From: Marinirhabdus gelatinilytica | GTDB taxonomy: Bacteria > Bacteroidota > Bacteroidia > Flavobacteriales > Flavobacteriaceae | DNA: 34,500 nt | Reading direction: 5' to 3' | NCBI RefSeq assembly: GCF_003353425.1 | Contig: NZ_QRAO01000009.1 | Span: forward strand, 1-34,500 | Shown here: in pieces, positions 23,392 to 32,176 of the stretch | Layout: each line of letters begins with the position of its first letter | Position numbering within the stretch: the first letter of the stretch is position 1 | Made by a program: the position numbers and the translations under genes | The notes under the pieces: generated by a model | What the model was told of the DNA's origin: nothing | Database searches by the model: none | Seen by the model: only the letters and a program-made list of their open reading frames with translations

Positions 23392-24135
23392 ATGGATTTA
23401 AAAGCACAAATAGACCACGACAAACTCCCACGGCATATAGCCGTGATCATGGATGGGAATGGTCGTTGGGCTAAAAAGCAGGGGCTCTTTAGGACCATTG
23501 GCCACGAAAATGGCACCAAGGCAGTTCGTGAAATCGTGGAATGTTGTGCAGAGCTTAAAATAGAATACCTTACCCTCTATGCTTTTTCTACTGAAAATTG
23601 GAACCGTCCCAAACTAGAAGTAGAAACCCTGATGAAACTATTGGTGTCCTCTTTAAAGAAAGAGATAGAGACCTTGACCAAGAACAAAATTCGTCTCAAC
23701 GCAATTGGCAATCTGGACGCATTGCCAAAAAAAGCCCGAACCGAATTGTTGGATGTAATAGAAAAAACCAAGAACAACCAGCACATGACCCTCACGCTGG
23801 CACTTAGTTACGGTTCCAGACAAGAAATTGTAAAAACCATCCAAGAGATTAGTCATAAAGTTAAAAATAACCTAATTTCGCCGTCTGAAATTGATGAGGC
23901 AACTATAAACAATCATCTTTACACCCGCGACCTGCCAGACGTGGATTTGTTGATACGCACCAGCGGTGAACAACGTATCAGCAATTTCCTATTATGGCAA
24001 ATTGCGTATGCTGAATTGTTCTTTACAGAGACCCTTTGGCCAGATTATAGAAAAAACCATCTTTTTGAAGCAATATTAAATTATCAAAATAGAGAAAGAA
24101 GATTTGGAAAGACCAGTGAACAGCTTGAACAATAA
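23392..24135 (+). CDS. uppS: Isoprenyl (undecaprenyl diphosphate) transferase
   Basis: The 247-residue cis-prenyltransferase makes the C55 lipid carrier for peptidoglycan and other glycans from farnesyl and isopentenyl diphosphate. The catalytic motif IMDGNGRWAK (19-28) contains D21. The later RTSGEQRISNFLLWQ segment with AYAELFFTETLWPD is the conserved dimer and active-site region. The frame extends 11 residues upstream into porG, but the ATG at 23392 gives the usual N-terminus. The 3' end overlaps the open frame of bamA by up to 32 bases. Confidence 0.95.
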   Translation: MDLKAQIDHDKLPRHIAVIMDGNGRWAKKQGLFRTIGHENGTKAVREIVECCAELKIEYLTLYAFSTENWNRPKLEVETLMKLLVSSLKKEIETLTKNKIRLNAIGNLDALPKKARTELLDVIEKTKNNQHMTLTLALSYGSRQEIVKTIQEISHKVKNNLISPSEIDEATINNHLYTRDLPDVDLLIRTSGEQRISNFLLWQIAYAELFFTETLWPDYRKNHLFEAILNYQNRERRFGKTSEQLEQ

Positions 24136-26710
24136 TCAATTATTGCGCACATACAAAAAGTTTATTTTGCCCCTCATAGTAGCAACACTATGGCTGGGCA
24201 GCCTCAACGCACAGCAAAAAGCCCTTGACAGCGGCAGAAAGCTCACCCTTAACAGCATAAAGGTAACCGGGAACCAAAGCTTTAACGAGCAAACCGTTAT
24301 TGCTTTTACCGGGCTAAAAGAAGGTGATCGCCTCTATATTCCAGGCGAACGCTTAAGTTCCATCACCAAAAAATTATGGGACCAAAACCTCTTTAGCGAT
24401 ATTGCATTTTATGTTACCAATATCGAGGGCGACTTGGTAGATCTTGAACTTTACATCGTGGAGCTACCAAAGCTAAATGAAGTAACCATACAAGGAATCA
24501 GAAAAGGACAGAAGAAAGATATCATTAAGGATAACGATCTGGTTGCCGGAAAAAAAATAACCAAGAACCTACTTACCACTACAAAAAATTATATTAAAGA
24601 CAAGTTTAAAGAAGACGGTTTCTACAACACCCAAGTAACTATTAGTACAACACCCTATATAGATACCCTTGGTGTTGAAGTGGGCCAGAATATGCTCATA
24701 AATATCGATAAGAACGACCGTGTAAAGGTTTCCAGTATTACGTTTGAAGGCAACGAAGCATTGAGCAACGGTAAACTGCGCAGGGCCATGAAAAAAGTAA
24801 AGCGCCGAAACTTTCTTCGTTTTTGGAAAATGTCTAAGTATACCGATGAATTTTTTGCAGAAGATAAAGCGAACATCATAAAAAAATATAAATCCAATGG
24901 ATACCGTGATGCACGAATTGTTAGTGACACATTGGCTCTAAATGAAAATGACGATATAGACCTCACGCTCAATATTGAAGAAGGGAAACGCTACTACTTT
25001 GGTGACATTCGTTTTATTGGAAACAGTAAATATACCGATGGACAATTGCGCCAGTTATTAGGTATAGAAAGAGGAGAGCCCTATAATGGCATCTTACTGC
25101 AAGAACGCATTGCTGACGATTCTGACCCTGACGCAAACGACCTTACCAACCTATACCAGAACAATGGATACCTCGCCGTAAACATCAACCCCGTAGAGGT
25201 TGCCGTGAGACAGGACACCATAGATTTTGAAATACGGATTATTGAAAGAAACGAGTTTTATTTTGACCATATCACCGTTGTAGGTAACGATAAAACGAAC
25301 GACCACGTAATATACCGTGAGCTACGTACCCGTCCTGGACAAAAATACAGCAAGCGAAATGTTGTAAGAACGATTCGTGAACTGGGGCAACTAGGGTATT
25401 TTGATGCAGAGCAACTGTCTCCCAATTTCAAGTTTGTAGACGAGAACAATGGTCTTGTAGACCTAGAATACAGCGTTGTTGAAAGAGGGTCTAGCCAGAT
25501 AGAACTTCAAGGTGGTTATGGCGGCGGTGGCTTTGTAGGGACTCTAGGATTGTCCTTCAACAATTTCTCCTTACGCAATATTTTCAACAAAGAGGCCTAC
25601 AAGCCCTTGCCTATGGGTGACGGTCAAAAATTGGCACTTAGGGCACAGGCGAGTAGCTTTTACCAAACATACAGCCTCTCGCTTACCGAACCTTGGTTGG
25701 GCGGCAAAAAACCCATTCAGTTAAGTACATCTTTTTCGCATACTATTCAGTATTTGTACAATTTCCAAACACGCGAAGTGGACAAGGATCGCCGTTTTCT
25801 TATTACTGGAGGTTCTGTTGGATTGGCAAAGAGATTACAATGGCCGGACGATTATTTCCAGCTTTCACAAGCCGTAAGCTTTCAGCACTATAACCTGAAA
25901 AACTATAACACGGGATTGTTCACCTTTGGAGATGGATACTCCAACAACTTGGCGTACACCATAGGCTTGAGTCGAAACAATACGGCAACAAACCCAATAT
26001 ATCCTACACAAGGATCTTCCTTTAGTTTATCGGCTAAACTTACATTTCCGTATTCAGCGTTCAACGGTGTGGATTATGACGACCTTAGGGACGAACGCGA
26101 TGGCCTAGAGGATTTCTTAGCTAATAACCCTTCAGATGTAGACGCTAGAGAACGAATCGCCGAAATAGATCAAGAGCGTTTCAATTGGCTGGAATACTAT
26201 AAAATAAAATTCTCCGGAGATTGGTATACTACCCTTGTAGACAAACTGGTCTTGAGGACCAAGACAGAGTTCGGTTTCTTGGGAGCCTATAATAACGATC
26301 GTGGCATCCCACCTTTTGAGCGTTTCTTCGTAGGGGGAGATGGTCTTGGAGCCTTTAGTCTGGATGGTCGTGAAGTAATACAGTTACGAGGATATCCCAA
26401 CCAATCACTTTCAGATAACGACGGAAATACCATTTACAATAAATTTTCGTTAGAAGTACGGTATCCTATCACCTTAAAGCAAGCAGCATCTATATATGTG
26501 CTAGGTTTTGTAGAGGGCGGAGCGGCTTACGATGGATTTAGGGACTATAATCCATTCAGCATTAGTAGGTCTGCTGGCGCAGGATTACGTATATTTATGC
26601 CCGCATTTGGTTTATTGGGGATAGATTTTGGATACGGATTTGACCCAATTTTAGGCGGTAACGGCCCTAATGGGTTAGAAACACACTTTATAATTGGACA
26701 GCAATTTTAA
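24104..26710 (+). CDS. bamA: Outer membrane protein assembly factor BamA
   Basis: The protein (up to 868 residues) inserts beta-barrels into the outer membrane. A signal peptide (FILPLIVATLWLGSLNAQ) is followed by POTRA domains, recognisable by repeats such as LNSIKVTGNQSFNEQTV, VSSITFEGNEALSNGKL, FGDIRFIGNSKYTDGQL and FDHITVVGNDKTNDHVI, and then by a 16-strand Omp85 barrel ending GLETHFIIGQQF with the usual C-terminal Phe. The start is unclear because no ATG exists before the signal peptide. Candidates are TTG 24104, GTG 24116, TTG 24125 and TTG 24143. The last begins just after the uppS stop and gives the most normal signal peptide (MRTYKK...). The given coordinates are the outer limit. Confidence 0.95.
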   Translation: MERPVNSLNNNQLLRTYKKFILPLIVATLWLGSLNAQQKALDSGRKLTLNSIKVTGNQSFNEQTVIAFTGLKEGDRLYIPGERLSSITKKLWDQNLFSDIAFYVTNIEGDLVDLELYIVELPKLNEVTIQGIRKGQKKDIIKDNDLVAGKKITKNLLTTTKNYIKDKFKEDGFYNTQVTISTTPYIDTLGVEVGQNMLINIDKNDRVKVSSITFEGNEALSNGKLRRAMKKVKRRNFLRFWKMSKYTDEFFAEDKANIIKKYKSNGYRDARIVSDTLALNENDDIDLTLNIEEGKRYYFGDIRFIGNSKYTDGQLRQLLGIERGEPYNGILLQERIADDSDPDANDLTNLYQNNGYLAVNINPVEVAVRQDTIDFEIRIIERNEFYFDHITVVGNDKTNDHVIYRELRTRPGQKYSKRNVVRTIRELGQLGYFDAEQLSPNFKFVDENNGLVDLEYSVVERGSSQIELQGGYGGGGFVGTLGLSFNNFSLRNIFNKEAYKPLPMGDGQKLALRAQASSFYQTYSLSLTEPWLGGKKPIQLSTSFSHTIQYLYNFQTREVDKDRRFLITGGSVGLAKRLQWPDDYFQLSQAVSFQHYNLKNYNTGLFTFGDGYSNNLAYTIGLSRNNTATNPIYPTQGSSFSLSAKLTFPYSAFNGVDYDDLRDERDGLEDFLANNPSDVDARERIAEIDQERFNWLEYYKIKFSGDWYTTLVDKLVLRTKTEFGFLGAYNNDRGIPPFERFFVGGDGLGAFSLDGREVIQLRGYPNQSLSDNDGNTIYNKFSLEVRYPITLKQAASIYVLGFVEGGAAYDGFRDYNPFSISRSAGAGLRIFMPAFGLLGIDFGYGFDPILGGNGPNGLETHFIIGQQF

Positions 26711-26747
26711 ATTGGCACGATATTTTCTTAAACAACAACCAACAGTT

Positions 26748-27617
26748 ATGAAAACACTAAAATTACTTTCAATCTCTTTGGCTTTTTTAAGCATCTCTTT
26801 TGCCGCGCAAGCACAACGAGGGGTGCGCATAGGCTACATTGATATGGAATACATTCTTGAGAGTGTTCCAGAATATCAAGAAGCTGCCACACAGCTGGAC
26901 GGTAAAGTACAGCGTTGGAAAGCAGACATTGAAAAAATGAACAAGGAGATTGACCAAATGAAGCTCAATCTTGCAAATGAACGCGTCCTTCTTACTAAAG
27001 AACTTATTGAAGAACGTGAAGAAGAGATAAAGATCCTTGAAGATGAAATGATAAAGTACCAGCAGGATCGTTTTGGCCCCAATGGAGACTTGGTGATACA
27101 ACGCAGGCAGTTGGTACAGCCCATCCAAGACCAAGTGTTTAACATTGTACAAGAAATAGCCGAAGCAAAAAAATACGATTTCATTTTTGACAAATCTGCA
27201 GACGTAGTAATGCTCTTTGCAGCAAAACGAAATGATATTAGTGAAAACGTACTCCGAAGCATTAACCGCTCCAACAAGCGTAAAGAGGTAACCACCCGTA
27301 AAGAGAAAAGAGAGCTGGAAAAACGCGAGAGCCTTAACGAGGAGGAAGAAAAAGCAGTGACCCAGCGGGAAGAGGCAATAGAGAACAAAAAGAGCGAACG
27401 TGAGGCGGCTATGCTGGAACGAAAGAGAGTTAGAGACTCTATTCGCCAAGTAAAAAGAGAAGCGTTCCAAAGAAAGCGTGACAGCCTACTACAGGTAAGG
27501 AAACGTAGACAGGATTCCATTAAAAATGCCAGAAACGGAGGCACATCCGCTCCCCCAACCGGAACCGAGAACAACGGTGAAGGTGAAGGCGAAGGCGAAG
27601 GCAACGGAGGTAAATAA
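26748..27617 (+). CDS. OmpH/Skp-family periplasmic protein with a long charged tail
   Basis: From the ATG at 26748 the product is 289 residues. A signal peptide (cut after AAQAQ, about residue 22) precedes an OmpH/Skp domain: IGYIDMEYILESVPEY, then long heptad-rich helices, then YDFIFDKSADVVMLFA near residue 150. Skp-like chaperones carry unfolded outer-membrane proteins to BamA. After about residue 165 comes an unusual tail of about 120 residues, very rich in Arg, Lys and Glu and predicted to be coiled coil, ending in a GEGEGEGEGNGG stretch. The frame is open 18 residues further upstream, but those overlap the bamA end and would spoil the signal peptide. A second OmpH gene follows by 45 bases. 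Confidence 0.88.
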   Translation: MKTLKLLSISLAFLSISFAAQAQRGVRIGYIDMEYILESVPEYQEAATQLDGKVQRWKADIEKMNKEIDQMKLNLANERVLLTKELIEEREEEIKILEDEMIKYQQDRFGPNGDLVIQRRQLVQPIQDQVFNIVQEIAEAKKYDFIFDKSADVVMLFAAKRNDISENVLRSINRSNKRKEVTTRKEKRELEKRESLNEEEEKAVTQREEAIENKKSEREAAMLERKRVRDSIRQVKREAFQRKRDSLLQVRKRRQDSIKNARNGGTSAPPTGTENNGEGEGEGEGNGGK

Positions 27618-27662
27618 CAAAAACCCACAATCTATAATAACACTTAATTAAATTTAGAAACA

Positions 27663-28172
27663 ATGAAACACTTAAAATTAATAGCAATTGCAATCGTACT
27701 ATTTGTTGGTACTACAAGCCTTACACAGGCACAGAGCACTATCGCTCACATTAACACCCAAGAGTTGGTAGAAGCTATGCCAGAAATGAAAGCGGCCCAG
27801 AGCCAACTGGAAAAGCTGAAAAAAACCTACGACACACAGTTGAAGGATATGTACAAAGAGCTTGAAACAAAAGCAAAACAATTTGATGCCGAAGCGGCAA
27901 CAAAAACGGACGAAGAGAACGCAAAGCGTGTAGAACAAGTTCAGGGTATGCAACAAAATATCCAGGCGTTCAACCAGCAGGCTATGCAGGACCTTCAGAA
28001 AAAAGAAGTAGACATCTTGCAACCTATTCTTGACAAAGCACGTCAAGCTATCCAAAAAGTAGCTCGTGCACAAGGTATCCAGTATGTATACGACTCTACA
28101 CCAGGAGGAGGATTACTTTTGGCAGACGGTAAAGACCTTCTTGCAGATGTTAAAAAAGAATTGGGAATTTAA
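27663..28172 (+). CDS. OmpH/Skp-family periplasmic chaperone
   Basis: This 169-residue protein has a signal peptide (cut after TQAQ, about residue 24) and the standard OmpH/Skp architecture: IAHINTQELVEAMPEM, two long alpha-helices that form the tentacles of the trimer (about 45-125), and the C-terminal strand IQYVYDSTPGGGLLLADG. It follows the larger OmpH paralog and bamA in the same direction, so the operon supplies BamA together with its periplasmic chaperones. It ends at a terminator. Confidence 0.93.
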   Translation: MKHLKLIAIAIVLFVGTTSLTQAQSTIAHINTQELVEAMPEMKAAQSQLEKLKKTYDTQLKDMYKELETKAKQFDAEAATKTDEENAKRVEQVQGMQQNIQAFNQQAMQDLQKKEVDILQPILDKARQAIQKVARAQGIQYVYDSTPGGGLLLADGKDLLADVKKELGI

Positions 28173-28197
28173 TCTTTCCTTGAACAAATTTTTTAAA

Positions 28198-28221
28198 GCT
28201 CGCCCTGTGGCGGGCTTTTTT
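28198..28221 (+). terminator. Terminator of the bamA-ompH transcript
   Basis: GCTCGCC (28198-28204) pairs with GGCGGGC (28209-28215) with a CTGT loop and is followed by TTTTTT. It lies 25 bases after the second ompH stop. Confidence 0.85.
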
Positions 28222-28228
28222 GTTTTGG

Positions 28229-28236
28229 TATCTTTA
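28229..28236 (+). promoter_or_regulatory. Possible -7 element for murI
   Basis: TATCTTTA is one base off TAnnTTTG and ends 5 bases before the ATG at 28242, which would give an almost leaderless message. Weak evidence. Confidence 0.3.
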
Positions 28237-28241
28237 GCATA

Positions 28242-29033
28242 ATGAAAAAAACGGCTCCCATAGGCATTTTCGATTCTGGTGTTGGAGGGACTTCCATTTG
28301 GAAGGAAATCCACCAATTGCTACCCAACGAAAACACTATTTACTTGGCTGATAGTGCCAACGCCCCCTACGGCAACCGATCCGAAGCCGAGATCGTGAGC
28401 CTGAGCATAAAAAACACCGAAAAACTAATATCGTTAGGCTGCAAGATTATTGTAGTGGCATGTAACACCGCTACTACAAATGCGGTAGATATTTTACGCA
28501 AAAATTACGAAGTTCCCATTATTGGGATAGAGCCAGCCATTAAACCTGCCGCCCTACAAACACAATCCAAAAGTATAGGGATTTTAGCCACCAAAGGAAC
28601 CTTGAGCAGCGCACTGTTCCATAAAACGTCTGAAGCTTTTACAAAGGACATATCGGTTATAGAAATTGTAGGTGAAGGATTGGTTCCCTTAATTGAAAAA
28701 GGAGCCTTAGAGAGCCAGGAACTGAAAGAGTTATTAACCAACTACACTGCACCTATGCTAGCTGCAAACATAGACTATCTGGTCTTGGGCTGTAGCCACT
28801 ACCCGTACCTTATCCCAAACTTGAAAAAAATACTCCCACCAACCGTAACGATAATAGACTCTGGTGAGGCCGTAGCCAAGCAAACCAAAAAAACCTTAGA
28901 AAAGATAGAGTTGCTTTCAGAAGAGAACAAACAACCCTCACTACAATTCTATACCAATACCGAAATTGATACGCTCACGTTTTTATTGAAAGCGTATTCC
29001 AAGAACATTTCTATCCAGCAAAAAGAATTTTAA
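28242..29033 (+). CDS. murI: Glutamate racemase
   Basis: The 263-residue enzyme converts L- to D-glutamate for peptidoglycan. The N-terminal motif is IGIFDSGVGGTS (7-18). The two catalytic cysteines lie in VACNTATTN (C74) and LGCSHYP (C184). The ADSANAPYG motif (36-44) is also typical. Length and motifs are complete. The gene follows the bamA-ompH operon and its terminator, and its end overlaps the convergent response-regulator gene by four bases. Confidence 0.96.
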   Translation: MKKTAPIGIFDSGVGGTSIWKEIHQLLPNENTIYLADSANAPYGNRSEAEIVSLSIKNTEKLISLGCKIIVVACNTATTNAVDILRKNYEVPIIGIEPAIKPAALQTQSKSIGILATKGTLSSALFHKTSEAFTKDISVIEIVGEGLVPLIEKGALESQELKELLTNYTAPMLAANIDYLVLGCSHYPYLIPNLKKILPPTVTIIDSGEAVAKQTKKTLEKIELLSEENKQPSLQFYTNTEIDTLTFLLKAYSKNISIQQKEF

Positions 29034-29761
29034 CTAAAAAAGGCCAACAAATCCTTCTTCTTCGAGGGACTTACCATAATCTCCTTACCTGTGGAAAGTA
29101 CCACGCTACCACCTTTTCCTTTTTTATATTCAGTAATGGCATTTACGTTTACCAAGTAACTTTTGTGTACGCGGGCAAAGCCATTTTCTTTGAGCAATTC
29201 CTCGAAATACTTTAGGGTCTTGCTTACCAGTTTCTTTTTATCGCCTATGTAAATGTGGGTATAGTTATCGTCTGCTTGGCAGTACAGGATATCTGCCACG
29301 GTAAGCACCTCAAAACCATTTTGTACAGGAATGGTGATTTTTCCGGTCACTTGGGAGGCCTTAGGCGTGAGTACTGTATTCTCCAGGGCATTTTCCTTGA
29401 TTTTTATCTCGTGCACGTAATCTACAGCGTCTATAAGTTTATCAATATCTACCGGTTTAAGCAAATAATAGGATGCATGGGCATTTAGCGCATCTATGGC
29501 ATAATGGTTATAAGCAGTCACAAAAACAGTCTCGAAGGCACGGTCCCCCACCTTGTCCAAAAGATCGAAGGCGTTGCCATAGGGCATCTCTACATCCAGG
29601 AAAACCAAGTCCAGTTCATTGTTGCGTATAAGCACCAAGGCTTCATCCACATTAGCGGCCTCGCCCACTACTTCAACTTTTGGGCAGTATTTTGCCAAGT
29701 AATTCTTCAGGATTTCCCGGCTGGTCTCTTCATCTTCAACAAGTAGGGTACGTAAATTCAT
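29030..29761 (-). CDS. LytTR-family response regulator
   Basis: The 243-residue protein has an N-terminal receiver domain (1-120; phospho-acceptor D56 in FLDVEMP, acidic pocket near E9-D10-E11, Lys in LLKPVD) and a C-terminal LytTR DNA-binding domain (about 140-243; with KTLKYFEELLKENGFARVHKSYLVNVNAI). LytTR proteins bind direct repeats at a period of about 21 bp. It is co-transcribed with the upstream sensor kinase (9 bases apart). The only direct repeats of that period I saw lie before the small lipoprotein gene at 12683-12715; a link is speculative. Confidence 0.93.
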   Translation of the reverse strand: MNLRTLLVEDEETSREILKNYLAKYCPKVEVVGEAANVDEALVLIRNNELDLVFLDVEMPYGNAFDLLDKVGDRAFETVFVTAYNHYAIDALNAHASYYLLKPVDIDKLIDAVDYVHEIKIKENALENTVLTPKASQVTGKITIPVQNGFEVLTVADILYCQADDNYTHIYIGDKKKLVSKTLKYFEELLKENGFARVHKSYLVNVNAITEYKKGKGGSVVLSTGKEIMVSPSKKKDLLAFFS

Positions 29762-29770
29762 ACTATTGTT

Positions 29771-31972
29771 TTAATCTTTTTTCAGGGTTAGCACTACTTT
29801 GGTTCCTTCTTCATTATCAAAAACATTTTGTACTGCCACATCAACCTTGTCCTTGTACATTTCATTCAAGATGGAAATACGCCTTTGTATGTTCCCCATT
29901 CCCTTGCTTTTTTGTTTCTTCTGGTTCTCGGTCTTTAGGGCTTTCGATTTTTTTCGGCCTATCCCGTCATCGGTAATGGTTATGGTCACTGTTTCAGTAT
30001 CTGTTTGTTTAAAATCTATGCTCAAATGTCCTTTTTCTTCCTTGTAGCGCAGCCCGTGCCATACGGCATTCTCTACATACGGCTGCAGCAGCATGGGCGG
30101 GATTACAAATTCTGAAATTTTTAGGTTTTCGTCTACCGTAATTTCATGATCAAATTTGTCCTTAAAGCGGAAATGTTCCAACTTCACATACAGTTCCAGT
30201 AACTCAATCTCTTTGCTAAGGGGAATAAAATCCTCGTCGCTATTTTCAAGCACGTTGCGCATCAACTGTGAAAATTCACTCAAATACTTATTTGCAGCGC
30301 GTTCGTCACTCATAGCAATAAAACTATTCACCGAATTCAATGCATTGAAAATAAAGTGCGGATTCATTTGTGTTCGTAACGATTTTAACGCCAAGGCATT
30401 GTTGGCAAATCGTTGCTGCTTCACACTTTTGTATTGGGTATAGGCAGCGAATAACAATAACATCGCCACCAAGACCAACGAGCCAATGACCCATTGCTGC
30501 ACCTTGTTGTTCTTTTGGATGAGTTCTTGGTTCTCGAAAGCGAGTTTATACCGGCTCTCGTTGAGTTCGCGTTCGTTCTCGAGACTGGTAATTCGGTTTT
30601 GCTTTAATGCAATTTCTTTGTTGAATCTTGTAGCCTGCGACAATTCCTGCTCCTTTTTTATATACAACTCATCCACAACAGCAACGTAACGTTCGTAATT
30701 TTCGGCCGCTTTTCCAAAATCGCCTATCCCTTTATATACTTCAGAAAGCTTACGGGTGGCATCTTTTTCTACCACAAGATCGTTATTTGCTTCGGCCTCG
30801 TTTATACTACGTTCCAAATACGGTATAGCTTCATTGTATTTATCCTGGGCTATGTAAGCGTTCGCAATATAATAGTTTTGCCGCTGCGGGGTAAGTGGAG
30901 AGCTTTCTTTGCTATTTGTAGCTATCGTATCGGTCTCAATATCTTCCAGTTCGTCCAATGTTTCGGAACGCAACCGTATCTCTTCATCAAAATTTTGGTT
31001 TCTGTTGTAAAAATCGGCTACTTTATTTTTTTCCTCAACAGCCCGTTTTGGATTTTCCTTTTTTGCGAGGGTTAGCGAATTATCGAAATACTGCGTAGCT
31101 TCTGCTACCGCCCCACTCTCAGAATAAGCTTCAGCGATCTTCGAATTGAGATCGGTAATTTTTGGTGTAATCAAATGTTTTTGTGCCACGCTCAAGCCTT
31201 TCTGGTAGTTGGCCACGCTATTCGGGGCATCATTGGTAGCCTTATAGTTATCTCCCAGACCTTCGTACACCACTACTTTTTGGTAATTCCCCAGTTTTGA
31301 ATCAAGGAGCTCCTTATATGCCGAGATACTCTCTTGGTAATTGCGGTTGCGCATAAAGGCCTTTGCAAGTTTAATACGTCTATCTATGGTGTTCTTCTCT
31401 GAAATGCTTCGCTTAAAATTATCAATCGCCAGATCGGGTTGCCCCCAATGAATGTTAATATCTCCAAGGGTCTCAAAAGCGATGGCAGTTTGTTCCTTAC
31501 TGGCCGAAGTTCCCCCAAACGGTTGTAAGGCCTTGGTAACATAACCTATACTCTTTGCGGCATCGGTCTTCAAAAAGTAATTTGCAGAATCTATATAGGT
31601 TTTAAAAAGCGTACTGTTGGAGGTGCTTCTATCCTTAGCAGTGGTTACAGGATACGGCTCCTCCTCGGCCTTTTGCACCCTAACCGTAATGTCCTGCTCG
31701 TCCTTTATGGTATAGTATACGGTTTTAAAGGCGTCGCTCTTTATGGTAAGCTCGTCTCCTATTTCTGCTGAAATTGAAAATTGACCGCCCGCATTGGTAG
31801 TGGTGTATTCACCATCATCGGTCTCCACGTTTACCTTTGCAATGGGTTTGTTGGTATCATCTTCAACCACGATACCCTTGAGGACAAATGAACGTGCAGA
31901 TTTTTTTCGAACCTGAGCCGAAGTGGCAAACAAGCCGAAGAAAAGTGCCAATATTAAAAAGGTATATCTCAT
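29771..31972 (-). CDS. LytS-type sensor histidine kinase with TPR repeats and a CarboxypepD-like N-terminal domain
   Basis: The 733-residue protein starts with a signal peptide (about 1-19) and a carboxypeptidase regulatory-like beta-sandwich (about 30-105; VLKGIVVEDDTNKPIAKVNVET). About seven TPR-like helical repeats fill 110-455, then a coiled coil (about 460-492) and one membrane helix (494-514). The cytoplasmic part is a histidine kinase of the LytS/YehU type: TQMNPHFIFNALNSV with H539, and the ATPase motifs ENAVWHGLRY and DDGIGRKK. The sensing part therefore faces the periplasm. The N-terminal sandwich in front of the TPRs is an unusual addition. It is directly followed by its LytTR regulator gene. 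Confidence 0.9.
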   Translation of the reverse strand: MRYTFLILALFFGLFATSAQVRKKSARSFVLKGIVVEDDTNKPIAKVNVETDDGEYTTTNAGGQFSISAEIGDELTIKSDAFKTVYYTIKDEQDITVRVQKAEEEPYPVTTAKDRSTSNSTLFKTYIDSANYFLKTDAAKSIGYVTKALQPFGGTSASKEQTAIAFETLGDINIHWGQPDLAIDNFKRSISEKNTIDRRIKLAKAFMRNRNYQESISAYKELLDSKLGNYQKVVVYEGLGDNYKATNDAPNSVANYQKGLSVAQKHLITPKITDLNSKIAEAYSESGAVAEATQYFDNSLTLAKKENPKRAVEEKNKVADFYNRNQNFDEEIRLRSETLDELEDIETDTIATNSKESSPLTPQRQNYYIANAYIAQDKYNEAIPYLERSINEAEANNDLVVEKDATRKLSEVYKGIGDFGKAAENYERYVAVVDELYIKKEQELSQATRFNKEIALKQNRITSLENERELNESRYKLAFENQELIQKNNKVQQWVIGSLVLVAMLLLFAAYTQYKSVKQQRFANNALALKSLRTQMNPHFIFNALNSVNSFIAMSDERAANKYLSEFSQLMRNVLENSDEDFIPLSKEIELLELYVKLEHFRFKDKFDHEITVDENLKISEFVIPPMLLQPYVENAVWHGLRYKEEKGHLSIDFKQTDTETVTITITDDGIGRKKSKALKTENQKKQKSKGMGNIQRRISILNEMYKDKVDVAVQNVFDNEEGTKVVLTLKKD

Positions 31973-32176
31973 AAAATATTGAAAGTGTAAACATACGTAT
32001 TGTAACCCAGTTGAAAAAACAGCCGTTTGTTCAAAAAATGTAATTCAAGACCTGAAATAGTGCCGTAGCTAAAATACCACTACGTTTCCCTCATTCATAA
32101 CGCAGCTTGGCTCATTTTAGTTTTTTCTGAAAAAAAGATCCTTGTAGGTTTAACCCAAATTATAAAGATTACGACT

